A stretch of 36,765 nucleotides of DNA, taken from NCBI GenBank assembly GCA_015657675.1, contig JACDQI010000011.1, forward strand, positions 1 through 36,765, given 5' to 3'. This DNA is from Devosia sp. Lineage in GTDB: Bacteria > Pseudomonadota > Alphaproteobacteria > Rhizobiales > Devosiaceae. A model generated the notes under the pieces. That model was not told the origin of the DNA. It saw only the letters and a list, made by a program, of their open reading frames with translations, and made no database searches. Shown here in pieces: positions 18,406 to 27,048 of the stretch; the stretch's first letter is position 1; each line of letters starts with the position of its first letter. A program made the position numbers and the translations under genes.

Positions 18406-19599
18406 ATGGCCGCCAACAGTCCCGTTCGTACGATTGCTCTGCTGTCGATCAGCCAGGCCCTCGGTGGCTCCAACGGCGCCATCGTCGTTGCTATCGGCGG
18501 CCTAGCGGCAGCGACTCTCGCGCCTGACCGTTCGCTGGCGACGCTGCCGGTCACCGCCATGGTCATCGGCCTCGCGCTCACCAGCGGCCTTGCCAGCTAT
18601 CTCATCCACCGCCTCGGCCGCCGCAACGGCTTCATGCTCGGCGCCGCCTTGAGTCTGCCGGCCGGGTTGATCGCGGCCACCGCGATCATGATGCACAGCT
18701 TCGTGCTCTTCTGCGCCGCGCTCTTTCTGGTCGGGGTGTCCAACGCCTTCGGCAACCAGTACCGCTTCGCCGCCGCCGACAGCGTCCCCTCCGACTGGAA
18801 GGGCAAGGCGATCTCCTTCGTCCTCCTCGGCGGTGTGTTCGCCGGCTTTGTTGGGCCGGGTCTTTCCGGCCTCACCAAGGACATCATCCCCGGCGCGCCC
18901 TTTGCCGGCAGCTTCCTCATCATGGCCGCCCTGGCGGTCGTCACCACTACCGTGCTCAGCCAGACCCGGCTCGCGCCCAACGTCGTCAAGGTCAAGGGCG
19001 AGGAAGGGCGGAGCATCCGCCAGTTGCTGCGTGAGCCGGACGTGCTGATTCCCATCATCGCCGCCACCACCAGCTATGCGCTGATGACGCTGGTCATGGT
19101 CGCGGCCCCGCTCGCTATGGTCTACGTCTGCGGCCTCGCCAGCATCGAGGCGACCACCGCCATTCAATGGCATGTCGTTGCCATGTACGCGCCGAGCTTC
19201 GTCACCGGCTGGGTCATCGGCAAGCTCGGCGCTCATCTCACCGCCGGCCTCGGACTGGCGATGATCGCGGCGGGTGCGATTGTCGCCTTGACCGGCACCA
19301 CCGTGCTGCATTTCGATGCTGCGCTGATCCTGCTCGGAGCCGGTTGGAATTTCGGCTTCATCGGCTCCACCGCCTTGCTCGCCGCCAGCTATTCCCCGCA
19401 GGAAGCGGCGCGCGTGCAGGGCCTCAACGAACAGCTGGTGTTCGGCGTCATGGCGGTGGCGTCGATCAGTTCGGGCCTGTTGCTGCAACTGGTCGGCTGG
19501 CAGACCATCAACATCATCGCCATCCCACTGGCCGCGGCCGCCATCCTCATGCTCGCCTGGGGCGACCTTCGCCAGCGCAGCAAGGCCGCAGCAGCATAG
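18406..19599 (+). CDS. Major facilitator superfamily transporter
   Basis: A 397-residue inner-membrane protein with about twelve hydrophobic segments. The loop after the second helix reads IHRLGRRNGFMLGAALSLPA, the A-like MFS motif (R-x-G-R-R). A central cytosolic loop at about residues 190-210 (VKVKGEEGRSIRQLL) splits two six-helix halves. The substrate cannot be told from sequence; drug or small-metabolite export is common for this size. It is alone: 74 bases after nusB, with its own possible regulatory palindrome, and followed by a repeat element before bamE on the other strand. Confidence 0.85.
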   Translation: MAANSPVRTIALLSISQALGGSNGAIVVAIGGLAAATLAPDRSLATLPVTAMVIGLALTSGLASYLIHRLGRRNGFMLGAALSLPAGLIAATAIMMHSFVLFCAALFLVGVSNAFGNQYRFAAADSVPSDWKGKAISFVLLGGVFAGFVGPGLSGLTKDIIPGAPFAGSFLIMAALAVVTTTVLSQTRLAPNVVKVKGEEGRSIRQLLREPDVLIPIIAATTSYALMTLVMVAAPLAMVYVCGLASIEATTAIQWHVVAMYAPSFVTGWVIGKLGAHLTAGLGLAMIAAGAIVALTGTTVLHFDAALILLGAGWNFGFIGSTALLAASYSPQEAARVQGLNEQLVFGVMAVASISSGLLLQLVGWQTINIIAIPLAAAAILMLAWGDLRQRSKAAAA

Positions 19600-19663
19600 T
19601 TGGGGGAAGGGCGCCGCTCTATCGGCGATGGAGGCGGAGCTTTCGCTCCAGCTCACCCCCACC

Positions 19664-19767
19664 CACCGTCATCCTCGGGCTTGACCCGAGGACCCATCCC
19701 TCCGCAAACGCGTGATTATCCAGCCCAGGAAGGCTGGATCCTCGGGTCAAGCCCGAGGATGACGGTG
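19664..19767. repeat. Nested palindromic repeat element
   Basis: Two perfectly complementary 29-base arms lie at 19664-19692 and 19739-19767. Each arm holds its own inner hairpin (TCCTCGGG and CCCGAGGA around a five-base loop). The 46-base middle contains a third hairpin, ATCCAGCC/GGCTGGAT. This sequence type, with CGTCATCCTCGGGCTTG, is a dispersed intergenic element of many alphaproteobacteria. It sits between converging genes (MFS and bamE) and may serve both as a transcription stop. Confidence 0.85.
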
Positions 19768-19805
19768 CAAGTTGAGAGAAAGCGACGCGGAGAGTTCGCG
19801 AAAGC

Positions 19806-20255
19806 CTAGATCGACGCCAGCAGCGACTCGAGGAAGCTGCGGTCGATACCGAACGAGGCGGTCTTGCGCGACTCGATGGCAAAGACCTTGCCGTCCTTGG
19901 CGCCGTAGACAGCCTTGTCGGATACCTTCTTGTTCTTGTCGAAATAGACGGCCAGCACAGTCCGGTCCTGGATCATCTCCATCCCGAACGCGGTCCGCTG
20001 CACCTTGGTCTGGATGTAGTAGTAGGCAGTTTCCTGCCCAAAACTGTTGGTCGTCTGCGGCGAGCCGAGCACGGTCACCACCAGCGCCTGGCTCTGGCCG
20101 ACGCGAATCTGCGCCAGCGCGTCCTGCGAGATCTCGTAGCCCTGCGTGCGGTTCGTCACCAGCGACAGGCCGCTGCTGCCGCAGGCGCTGAGCATCAGGC
20201 TCAGGGCAATTGCTGTCGAGATCGGGAGCAGGTGGCGTTTGGCGCTAAAAGGCAT
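19806..20255 (-). CDS. bamE: Outer membrane protein assembly factor BamE
   Basis: A lipoprotein of the BAM complex that inserts beta-barrel proteins into the outer membrane. The 149-residue product has a lipoprotein signal with lipobox LSAC (IALSLMLSACGSS). The SmpA/OmlA fold is seen in LAQIRVGQSQALVVTVLGSP and the following FGQETAYYYIQ. ATG 20255 starts the signal; the frame is open upstream but not signal-like. It diverges from the bc1 chaperone gene, the usual alphaproteobacterial arrangement. A TATAGT -10-like box lies about 30 bases upstream on the same strand. Confidence 0.9.
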   Translation of the reverse strand: MPFSAKRHLLPISTAIALSLMLSACGSSGLSLVTNRTQGYEISQDALAQIRVGQSQALVVTVLGSPQTTNSFGQETAYYYIQTKVQRTAFGMEMIQDRTVLAVYFDKNKKVSDKAVYGAKDGKVFAIESRKTASFGIDRSFLESLLASI

Positions 20256-20437
20256 GATTTGACTTTCCCGATGGCTCTCGACTATAGGCACGCAACAGGC
20301 GCCTCGGGCGGTCATGCGACCGCGGACGCCGGACTGTTTAGCTGCCAAATGCCATTGCTGGCAAGCTGGCTTGGGCTTGGATACCCGCTCCGCTTCAACA
20401 GCTTTCCGACCAGCAGAAGGTGCGAGCACACGACCCT

Positions 20438-20965
20438 ATGATCTTCAACCTGTTCCGTAAAAACACTGCCAACGAAGCGGTTTACGCCGTCTATGCCGCC
20501 ATTGTGGCGCAATCCCGGCAGCCGATCTTTTACGCCCAGTGGGGCGTCCCGGACACGGTCACCGGCCGCTTCGATATGATCTGCCTGCACCTGGCGCTGG
20601 TGTTCCGGCGCCTGCGCGCTGAGAGCAAGCCGGTCAGTCAGTTCTCCCAGGCTGTGTTTGATCTGTTCTTCAAGGACATGGATCGCTCGCTGCGCGAGAT
20701 GGGGGCAGGGGATCTCTCTGTGCCCAAAAAGATCCAGAAGATGGGCAATCTGTTTTATGGCCTGATGACCAGCCTCAACGAGGCCATGGACCGCGGCGAC
20801 CCCGCCGAGGTCGAGGACGTCATTCGCCGTAACCTCTTCGACGGCAGTCCCGACGCCGCCGCCGACCGGCTGACCGGCTATCTCTTTGCCGAGGCTGAAC
20901 GGCTGGAACGCCAGCCGACGGTTTCCATCATCGGCGGCAAGATCGAGCTGGGAGACCCGGCATGA
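20438..20965 (+). CDS. Ubiquinol-cytochrome c chaperone (CBP3-like)
   Basis: A 175-residue member of the ubiquinol-cytochrome c chaperone family, related to mitochondrial Cbp3, which assists assembly of cytochrome b in the bc1 complex. Family-type sequence includes AVYAAIVAQSRQPIFYAQWG, RFDMICLHLALVFRRL and FFKDMDRSLREMGAGDLSVP with KKIQKMGNLFYGL. ATG 20438 gives the usual N-terminus MIFNLFRKN; an ATG six codons upstream is possible. The stop overlaps the DUF177 start as ATGA. It diverges from bamE. Confidence 0.88.
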   Translation: MIFNLFRKNTANEAVYAVYAAIVAQSRQPIFYAQWGVPDTVTGRFDMICLHLALVFRRLRAESKPVSQFSQAVFDLFFKDMDRSLREMGAGDLSVPKKIQKMGNLFYGLMTSLNEAMDRGDPAEVEDVIRRNLFDGSPDAAADRLTGYLFAEAERLERQPTVSIIGGKIELGDPA

Positions 20966-21516
20966 CCCCTATGCCCGAGCGCCTGCGCATCACCGGCGCC
21001 AGCATTCGCCTCGATTCGATGCCGCGCGATGGGCGCGATCTCGATCTGACGGTGGATAAACCCGAACGCGATGGCCTCGCCGTCGAGCTGGGCGTCCTCT
21101 CGCTCGACCGGCTGCAGGTGAAACTTCACGCCGTCCGCTTCAAGGGCGGCATTCGCGTTACCGGCCGGTTGACCGCCATCGTCACCCAGCAGAGCGTCAT
21201 CAGCTTTGAGCCGGTGGTCCAGGAAATCGGCGAGCCAATCGACCGCATCTTCCTCCCCGGCGCTGAAAAGGACCACGCCGACAAGGCCGATGCGGAAGTG
21301 TTCGTTGATCTCGAAGGCGAGGACATTCCCGACCATTTCGATGGCAACGAAGCCGATCTCAGCGACCTCATCGTCGAGACCATCGCGCTGGGCATCGATC
21401 CATATCCGCGCGCGCCGGGCGAAAGCATCGACTCGCTCGGACTGGCCGAGGCCAAAGCAGAAATCCATCCTTTCGCCGCACTCAAGAAGCTTAAGCAGGA
21501 CCTCGACGAGAGCTGA
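20962..21516 (+). CDS. DUF177 (YceD-like) protein
   Basis: A 184-residue DUF177/YceD protein; relatives affect 23S rRNA and are often encoded with plsX and rpmF. Seen here are LDRLQVKLHAVRFKGGIRVT and VTQQSVISFEPVVQEIGEP, followed by a long acidic segment and a C-terminal FAALKKLKQDL. Where most members have cysteine in the VTQ-C-V motif this one has serine, so a metal site there seems unlikely. Start ATG overlaps the previous stop (ATGA). rpmF is not next to it, as is usual in alphaproteobacteria; plsX follows after 87 bases. Confidence 0.85.
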   Translation: MTPMPERLRITGASIRLDSMPRDGRDLDLTVDKPERDGLAVELGVLSLDRLQVKLHAVRFKGGIRVTGRLTAIVTQQSVISFEPVVQEIGEPIDRIFLPGAEKDHADKADAEVFVDLEGEDIPDHFDGNEADLSDLIVETIALGIDPYPRAPGESIDSLGLAEAKAEIHPFAALKKLKQDLDES

Positions 21517-21603
21517 ACCCGCGGGGCCCGCCGGGCTTGCGCGGACTAAGCGATTGAGTATGTTGGCGACGAGCCCGTCGAGCGGGCCGGAATCCGGGCA
21601 ATC

Positions 21604-22677
21604 ATGACCGACTCTATACGTATCTCGGTAGACGCCATGGGCGGGGACCACGGACCTCGCGTGGCTGTCCACGGGGCCCGGCTCGCGCTCAAGGAGCGCA
21701 AGAACACCAGCTTCATCTTCCACGGCCGCAGCGCGGAAATCGCGCCGCTGCTCGAGGAATATCCTGAGCTGAAACCCGTCTCGCGCATCGTCCACAATGA
21801 CAATGTCATCAGCATGGACGAAAAGCCCAGCCAGGCGCTGCGCAAGGGCCGCAACAACTCCTCGATGTGGGCGGCCATCCAGTCGGTCAAGGACGGCGAG
21901 GCCGATGTGGCCATCTCCGGCGGCAACACCGGCGCGCTGATGGCCATGGCCACTTTCTGCCTGCGGCCGATGGAAGGCATCTCCCGCCCCGCCATCGCGG
22001 CCATTTGGCCGACCATTCGCACTGACATCATCGTGCTCGACGTCGGCGCCACCGTCGGCGGCGACGCCAAGCAGCTGGTTGATTTCTCTATCCTGGGCGC
22101 AGCGCTCGCCCGCGCCTTGTTCGACCAGGAAGCCCCGACCATCGGCCTGCTCAACGTCGGCACCGAAGAGATGAAGGGCCACGACGAGGTCAAGGAAGCC
22201 GCAAGAATCCTCGGCGAGGCGAGCGGCGCGGGTTTCGTCTACCATGGCTTTGTCGAAGGCGATGATATCGGCAAGGGCACAGTCGACGTCGTCGTCACCG
22301 AAGGATTTGCCGGCAATATTGCTTTAAAGACCGCCGAAGGCACTGCCCGCCAGGTCGGCACCTATATCCGCAATGCGCTCAAGGCCGACATCGTCTCGAT
22401 GCTCGGCGCCGCCATTGCCGGCCAGGCGCTGCAGGCACTCAAGCGCAAGCTCGACCCGCGCAACATCAACGGCGGCGTCTTCCTCGGGCTCAACGGCATC
22501 GTCATCAAGAGCCATGGCGGCACCGACGAGATCGGCTTCAAGGCTGCCCTCGGCCTGGGCTACGAAATGGCCCGCAGCCGCGTGCTCGACAAGATCGGGG
22601 AGGGCATGCGCCGCTTCCCCACCCTCACCACCCAAGGGTCGGCCAACGACCCGGAACCCGAGGCCAAACCCGCGTGA
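21604..22677 (+). CDS. plsX: Phosphate acyltransferase PlsX
   Basis: Makes acyl-phosphate from acyl-ACP, the first step toward phosphatidic acid via PlsY/PlsC. The 357-residue protein has the N-terminal [11 protein letters not shown] motif, the [13 protein letters not shown] segment and the C-terminal [14 protein letters not shown] block, all typical of PlsX. A weak promoter-like pair (TTGCGC at 21537 and TATGTT at 21559) lies upstream, so it may have a promoter in addition to read-through from DUF177. Its stop overlaps the GTG start of fabH. Confidence 0.96.
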   Translation: MTDSIRISVDAMGGDHGPRVAVHGARLALKERKNTSFIFHGRSAEIAPLLEEYPELKPVSRIVHNDNVISMDEKPSQALRKGRNNSSMWAAIQSVKDGEADVAISGGNTGALMAMATFCLRPMEGISRPAIAAIWPTIRTDIIVLDVGATVGGDAKQLVDFSILGAALARALFDQEAPTIGLLNVGTEEMKGHDEVKEAARILGEASGAGFVYHGFVEGDDIGKGTVDVVVTEGFAGNIALKTAEGTARQVGTYIRNALKADIVSMLGAAIAGQALQALKRKLDPRNINGGVFLGLNGIVIKSHGGTDEIGFKAALGLGYEMARSRVLDKIGEGMRRFPTLTTQGSANDPEPEAKPA

Positions 22678-23645
22678 CCGAAAAGCGTACCTTCATCCGC
22701 AGCGTCGGCGCCTATCTACCGGCGCAGGTAATGACCAATGACGATCTGGCCAAGATCGTCGATACCTCCGACGAGTGGATCGTGCAGCGCACCGGCATTC
22801 GCCAGCGCCACATCGCCGCCGAAGGCGAGAACACCTCCGACCTTGCCGCCAATGCTGGCCGCAAGGCGCTCGAGAACGCGGGTCTGGGGATCGAGGACAT
22901 CGACCTCATCATCGTCGCCACCACGACGCCCGACATGACCTTTCCGGCCACTGCCGCGGTCGTCCAGCAAAAGCTCGGCATGCATCACGGCGCCGCCTTC
23001 GACATCCAGGCCGTCTGCTCTGGCTTTGTCTATGCCGTGGGCACCGCCGACAGCTTTCTCAAGAACGGCCTTGCCAGGCGCGCGCTGGTGATCGGCGCCG
23101 AAACCGCCTCGCGCATCCTCGATTGGAACGATCGCACCACCTGCGTGCTCTTCGGCGACGGCGCCGGCGCGGTGGTGATGGAATTGGCCAAGCCAGGTGA
23201 AATGGAACGCGGCGTGCTCGCCACGGCGCTCCGTTCCGATGGCCATCACTGGAACAAGCTCTATACCGACGGCGGCCCCAGCTCGACCAAGTCGATGGGC
23301 CACGTCCGCATGGAGGGCAAGGAAGTCTTCAAGCACGCCGTCGGCATGATCACCGACGTCGTCTACAAGGTGCTGGAAGACACTGGCCATACCATCGACG
23401 ATCTCGACTGGTTCGTGCCGCACCAGGCCAACAAGCGCATCATCGACGGCGCTGGCCAGAAACTCGGCCTTCCCCCCGAAAAAGTTGTGGTCACAGTCGA
23501 CCGTCACGCCAATACTTCTGCCGCTTCCGTGCCGCTGGCGCTCAGTACCGCCGTTGCAGATGGCCGGATCAAGCGAGGCGATCTGGTAATGATCGAGGCC
23601 ATGGGCGGCGGTTTTACTTGGGGTGCATCACTCATAAGGTGGTGA
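22674..23645 (+). CDS. fabH: Beta-ketoacyl-[acyl-carrier-protein] synthase III
   Basis: Starts fatty acid elongation by condensing acetyl-CoA with malonyl-ACP. The 323-residue protein has the catalytic triad: Cys in [12 protein letters not shown], His in [10 protein letters not shown] and Asn in [13 protein letters not shown]. The N-terminal [16 protein letters not shown] block is typical too. GTG 22674 overlaps the plsX stop (GTGA). plsX-fabH-ihfA-merR is a standard order in this class. Confidence 0.96.
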   Translation: MTEKRTFIRSVGAYLPAQVMTNDDLAKIVDTSDEWIVQRTGIRQRHIAAEGENTSDLAANAGRKALENAGLGIEDIDLIIVATTTPDMTFPATAAVVQQKLGMHHGAAFDIQAVCSGFVYAVGTADSFLKNGLARRALVIGAETASRILDWNDRTTCVLFGDGAGAVVMELAKPGEMERGVLATALRSDGHHWNKLYTDGGPSSTKSMGHVRMEGKEVFKHAVGMITDVVYKVLEDTGHTIDDLDWFVPHQANKRIIDGAGQKLGLPPEKVVVTVDRHANTSAASVPLALSTAVADGRIKRGDLVMIEAMGGGFTWGASLIRW

Positions 23646-23753
23646 TTGCCAAGGCAGATTGCCAACCGACACACTCTGACGGTAGTCTCTCCCAATCCCG
23701 AGGGTGGGCTCCTCATGGGATCAATGCCCAGTTTGGCGAAACGGGGGGAACCA

Positions 23754-24065
23754 ATGACTCAGAAGACTGTAACGCGTGCGGACCTGGCAGAAGCTGTTTA
23801 CGAGTCCGTCGGCCTGTCGCGGACCGAATCGGCCGAGCTCGTCGAGCGGGTGCTCGACATGATCGGCGAAGCGCTGGTGAAGGGCGAAAACGTCAAGTTG
23901 TCCTCGTTCGGATCCTTCCAGGTCCGCTCCAAGAACGAGCGGATCGGCCGCAATCCCAAGACGGGTGAGGAAGTCCCCATCCTGCCGCGGCAAGTTCTGG
24001 TGTTCAAACCCAGCAACGTGTTGAAATCCAAGATCAACAAATCTATGGTTCGCGCTGGAAAATAA
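23754..24065 (+). CDS. ihfA: Integration host factor subunit alpha
   Basis: Bends DNA as a heterodimer with IhfB in replication, recombination and transcription. The 103-residue protein starts [20 protein letters not shown], has [20 protein letters not shown] with the DNA-binding arm [16 protein letters not shown], and ends [15 protein letters not shown] 23754 has a GGGGGGAA ribosome binding site; earlier in-frame ATGs (23646, 23715) would add a tail foreign to the family. It follows fabH by 108 bases and precedes merR. Confidence 0.95.
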   Translation: MTQKTVTRADLAEAVYESVGLSRTESAELVERVLDMIGEALVKGENVKLSSFGSFQVRSKNERIGRNPKTGEEVPILPRQVLVFKPSNVLKSKINKSMVRAGK

Positions 24066-24088
24066 CAGTTTCCTCGCGGTGGACCTCG

Positions 24089-24600
24089 TTGGAAAAATCT
24101 CCAGACGCCTTTCGTACGATTTCCGAGGCGGCTGAGGAGCTCGACCTGCCTCAGCACGTCCTGCGCTTCTGGGAGACTCGCTTCTCCACCATCAAGCCGC
24201 TCAAGCGCGGCGGTGGCCGGCGTTACTACCGCCCCGAAGATGTGCTGCTGCTCAAGGGCATCCGGCACCTGCTCTACGATCAGGGGTTCACCATCAAGGG
24301 GGTGCAGCGCATCCTCAAGGATCAGGGCATCCGTTACGTCGTCGGTATCGGCGAAGGCCGGCCGCTCGAAGCGCTGGCCCCGGCTGCGGCCGATGACGAG
24401 CCGGCTGTCGATATGCCCGATTTCGCCGACGACTCGGACGACGCAGTCGAGATCGAGGTCCCCCGCCGGCCGCGACTCGGCTTCGGCTCGCGCCCCCCTG
24501 CAGAAAAGGCTCTGACCGACCAGGATCGCGAAAAGCTCTCCGACGTCCTTCGTGAACTGCTCGACTGCAAGCGCATCCTGAGCGCGCTCGCGAAGGCTGA
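24089..24600 (+). CDS. MerR-family transcriptional regulator (3' frame error)
   Basis: Winged-helix MerR regulator whose N-terminus ([20 protein letters not shown], then [20 protein letters not shown]) is the DNA-binding helix pair and wing. The middle is acidic, and the C-terminal helix reads [18 protein letters not shown]. It always follows ihfA in this class; the ligand is unknown. The start is TTG 24089. The literal frame stays open to 24769, adding a Pro/Arg-rich tail that overlaps the next gene by 154 bases. One missing base near 24590 would give RILSALREG and a stop at 24598-24600, a protein of about 170 residues, which I prefer. Confidence 0.85.
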
Positions 24601-24615
24601 GCCGGGGCAGGGCCC

Positions 24616-25089
24616 ATGTCCAAGACCACTGCCGCCACGCTGGCCCTTTCGGCCGCCAGTGTTGCCTTCACTCCGCATCCCTATGACTACGATCCCGACG
24701 CCCCGCGCGTCGGCCTGCAGGCTGCCGAGGCCCTCGGCGTGGCGTCCGAGCAGGTGTTCAAGACCTTGATGGCCGAGGTCGATGGCAAGCCGGTTTGCGT
24801 CATCGTGCCCTCCGACTGCGAAGTGTCGATGAAAAAGCTCGCCTCGGTCTTTGGCGGCAAGTCAGCCCAGATGATGAAGCCGGCCGACGCCGAGCGCATC
24901 ACCGGCTTCAAGGTTGGCGGCATCAGTCCCTTTGGCCAGCGCAAGAAGGTCCCGACTGCCATCGATGAGACGGTCGACCTCTTCGACGAGGTGCTGATCA
25001 ATGGCGGCCAGCGCGGCCTCCTCGTCAGCCTCACCCCCGCCGACGCCACCCGCGCCGCTGACGCCAAAGTGGCCGACTTGGTGGCGTGA
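24616..25089 (+). CDS. ybaK: YbaK/EbsC-family Cys-tRNA(Pro)/Cys-tRNA(Cys) deacylase
   Basis: Probably hydrolyses Cys mischarged on tRNA-Pro, an editing role. The 157-residue protein matches the family: [40 protein letters not shown], the [16 protein letters not shown] motif and [16 protein letters not shown]. The YbaK-type catalytic lysine is the K of VFKTL. It starts 15 bases after the proposed merR stop. A tRNA-Pro gene lies 1.8 kb downstream, which may be coincidence. Confidence 0.9.
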   Translation: MSKTTAATLALSAASVAFTPHPYDYDPDAPRVGLQAAEALGVASEQVFKTLMAEVDGKPVCVIVPSDCEVSMKKLASVFGGKSAQMMKPADAERITGFKVGGISPFGQRKKVPTAIDETVDLFDEVLINGGQRGLLVSLTPADATRAADAKVADLVA

Positions 25090-25179
25090 TCGCAGCTTTC
25101 GGATTGGCAACGGTCCCTCTTGGCGAAGTCCGAACTTTAAAATATGACTAAAAAAATCACCATTTAGAGCCGCGAAAAA

Positions 25180-25943
25180 GTGCCCGAAGAAAAATCCGTC
25201 CTGCGCGAGGTCGATGCCGAAGCCATCCGGTTGGCCAGAACGCTGCTCCGCACCGCCCGCGCCGGCGCCCTTTCGGTGATTGACGCGCAGTCGGGGGCGC
25301 CGCCGTCAGCCGCGTCGGCGTCGCCACTGATCTCGATGGCAGCCCGATCCTCTTGATCTCCGGTCTTGCCCCGCATACCGCCGCCCTGCGCGCCGATCCG
25401 CGCTGCGCCTTGCTGCTGGGTGAACCCGGCAAGGGCGATCCGTTGGCCCACCCGCGTATCAGCATTGCCGCCGGTGCCACCGAAATCGACCGCGACAGCA
25501 CCGAGCACGCGCGCCTCCGCACCCGCTATCTCAACCACCAGCCCAAGGCCAAACTCTATGCCGACCTGGGCGACTTCCGCTTCTTCCGTCTTACTCCCAC
25601 CGCAGCCAGCCTCAATGGCGGGTTCGGCAAGGCCTATGCCCTGACGCCCGATCACTTGCTCGTCCGGTCCGCCATCACCGCCGACCTCGCCGCCCGCGAA
25701 CCCGGCGCCGTCGAGCACATGAACGAGGACCATTTCGACTCGGTCGACCACTACGCCCGCTTCTACCTCAAGGCGCCGCAGGGCAACTGGACCCTTACCG
25801 GCATCGAAGAGGACGGTTTCACCATTGCGCTGGGCGACGACATCCGGCGCATCTTCTTTGACGTGCCCCTGACCTCCGCCGAGGACATGCACCATACCCT
25901 CGTGCGCATGGCCCGCACCGCCCGCACGGGGCTGGAGGGGTAG
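25180..25943 (+). CDS. HugZ-like pyridoxamine 5'-phosphate oxidase-family protein (frameshifted near 25296-25304)
   Basis: The first frame starts GTG 25180 and reads VLREVDAEAIRLARTLLRTA then RAGALSVIDAQSGAP, the usual N-terminus of a flavin-binding split-barrel protein. It then breaks at a G/C stretch. The second frame continues SGLAPHTAALRADPRCALLL, the PRISIAAGATEI strand, and a C-terminal DUF2470/HugZ-like domain with EHMNEDHFDSVDHYARFYL. Adding one G gives about 254 residues. HugZ members are haem-degrading or haem-binding; whether this one is cannot be said. Convergent with the ion channel, 9 bases apart. Confidence 0.82.
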
Positions 25944-25952
25944 GGAGGGTCG

Positions 25953-26750
25953 TCAGTCCGCGCCGCTGTCAGGGATATTGAGGATCTGGCCGCAGGCCTT
26001 GCAATGTACCGCGTCGGGGTCGTGACGGTTCAAACCGCATTGCGGACATGGAAAATAGACTTTTGTCGGCTTGAAGATCGACTGGGCCAGCCGCACGAAC
26101 AGTGAAATGCCCACGATCATCACCACGATCGCGACCACCTTGCCCCAGACACCGGGCAGGGTGATGTCGCCATAGCCGGTGGTCGTGACTGAGGTCACCG
26201 TATAGTAGAGCGCATCCACATAGCCCTCGATGCCGGACTCCGGTCCGGCAAAGAAGGTGAAGATGAAGCTGGCGACGACGAACAGAAACGTCACCAGATT
26301 GACGATGGCGCGGCCAGTTTCCTCCCACTCGCGATACCCGCGCGTCCGCAGCGGCCGCCACAGGAAGCCGCTCTGTGACAACGTCCAGAGCCTCAGGATC
26401 CGCAGGAAACCAAAGTTCGCCAGCCAGGCTGGCAGTAGCAGAGTGACCAGCACGAACAGGTCGACCAGTGTGGTCGGCTGGCGGAGCCAGCGCCGCACGT
26501 CCGTCGCCGCCAGCCCGCGCGCAGCGATATCGCAGGACAGCAGGATGGCAACGGCGATATCGATCCAGATATAGCTGGGCAGATCGCGCAGCAGCGGCCC
26601 GGCGATGAAAAAGGCGATGATTGCCAGATCAACAACCAGCACTGCGTGTTGGAAGCGCACCGCCGTGGCCGAGCGCCCGTGATAGAGGAGTCGCAGGGTG
26701 CGCCGCAGCCGGTTGAAGGGGGCAGAGGGAGCTCTGGGTGTGGATGCCAT
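25953..26750 (-). CDS. Ion channel with C-terminal zinc ribbon
   Basis: A 265-residue membrane protein. It has several helices (about residues 38-55, 60-78, 94-112, 150-170 and 203-222), an Arg-bearing S4-like helix FGFLRILRLWTLS, and a pore loop with the K-channel filter TTTGYGD (residues 189-195). This is a voltage-gated-type potassium channel layout. The C-terminus holds four cysteines, CPQCGLN...HCKACG (Cys235, 238, 250, 253), a zinc ribbon after the last helix on the cytosolic side. The channel is likely real and intact; the ribbon as a sensor or assembly element is inference. ATG 26750 was chosen as the first start in frame. Confidence 0.85.
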   Translation of the reverse strand: MASTPRAPSAPFNRLRRTLRLLYHGRSATAVRFQHAVLVVDLAIIAFFIAGPLLRDLPSYIWIDIAVAILLSCDIAARGLAATDVRRWLRQPTTLVDLFVLVTLLLPAWLANFGFLRILRLWTLSQSGFLWRPLRTRGYREWEETGRAIVNLVTFLFVVASFIFTFFAGPESGIEGYVDALYYTVTSVTTTGYGDITLPGVWGKVVAIVVMIVGISLFVRLAQSIFKPTKVYFPCPQCGLNRHDPDAVHCKACGQILNIPDSGAD

Positions 26751-26894
26751 GGGCCAACGCTATGCGGGTTGCGCCTGATTTGCCATCCGGAGCGACAAAG
26801 TTGCAGTGGTTGCACGAAGTACGGAGGCCACGCTCTCCCTTGCCCCGAAAAAGCCTCTTGCCTCACGCGCCGGGCTTATGTACTTCCCGCGTGT

Positions 26895-26971
26895 CGGGGT
26901 GTAGCGCAGCCTGGTAGCGCATTTGTCTGGGGGACAAAGGGTCGCAGGTTCAAATCCTGTCACTCCGACCA
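26895..26971 (+). tRNA. tRNA-Pro (anticodon GGG)
   Basis: Acceptor stem CGGGGTG (26895-26901) pairs with CACTCCG (26961-26967) apart from one G-T pair. The anticodon stem TTTGT/ACAAA encloses the loop CTGGGGG, placing the anticodon GGG at 26929-26931. The T arm has GGTTCAAAT, and the CCA end is encoded (26969-26971). Confidence 0.95.
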
Positions 26972-27007
26972 TTCTCCCCTCCTGTTGTTTGTCCCCCGAC
27001 TGGATAC

Positions 27008-27023
27008 GCCCCAGAATCGGGGC
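27008..27023 (+). terminator. Short hairpin downstream of tRNA-Pro
   Basis: GCCCC at 27008-27012 and GGGGC at 27019-27023 pair around a six-base loop, 37 bases after the tRNA. No T-run follows, so termination is only a guess. Confidence 0.3.
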
Positions 27024-27048
27024 CCTTGTGTCATTTGGGAGTGTGATC

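Noticed and set aside
18502-19662. A 386-codon open frame opposite the MFS gene
   Set aside because: Low-complexity, highly charged product antisense to a normal transporter; a shadow of codon bias.
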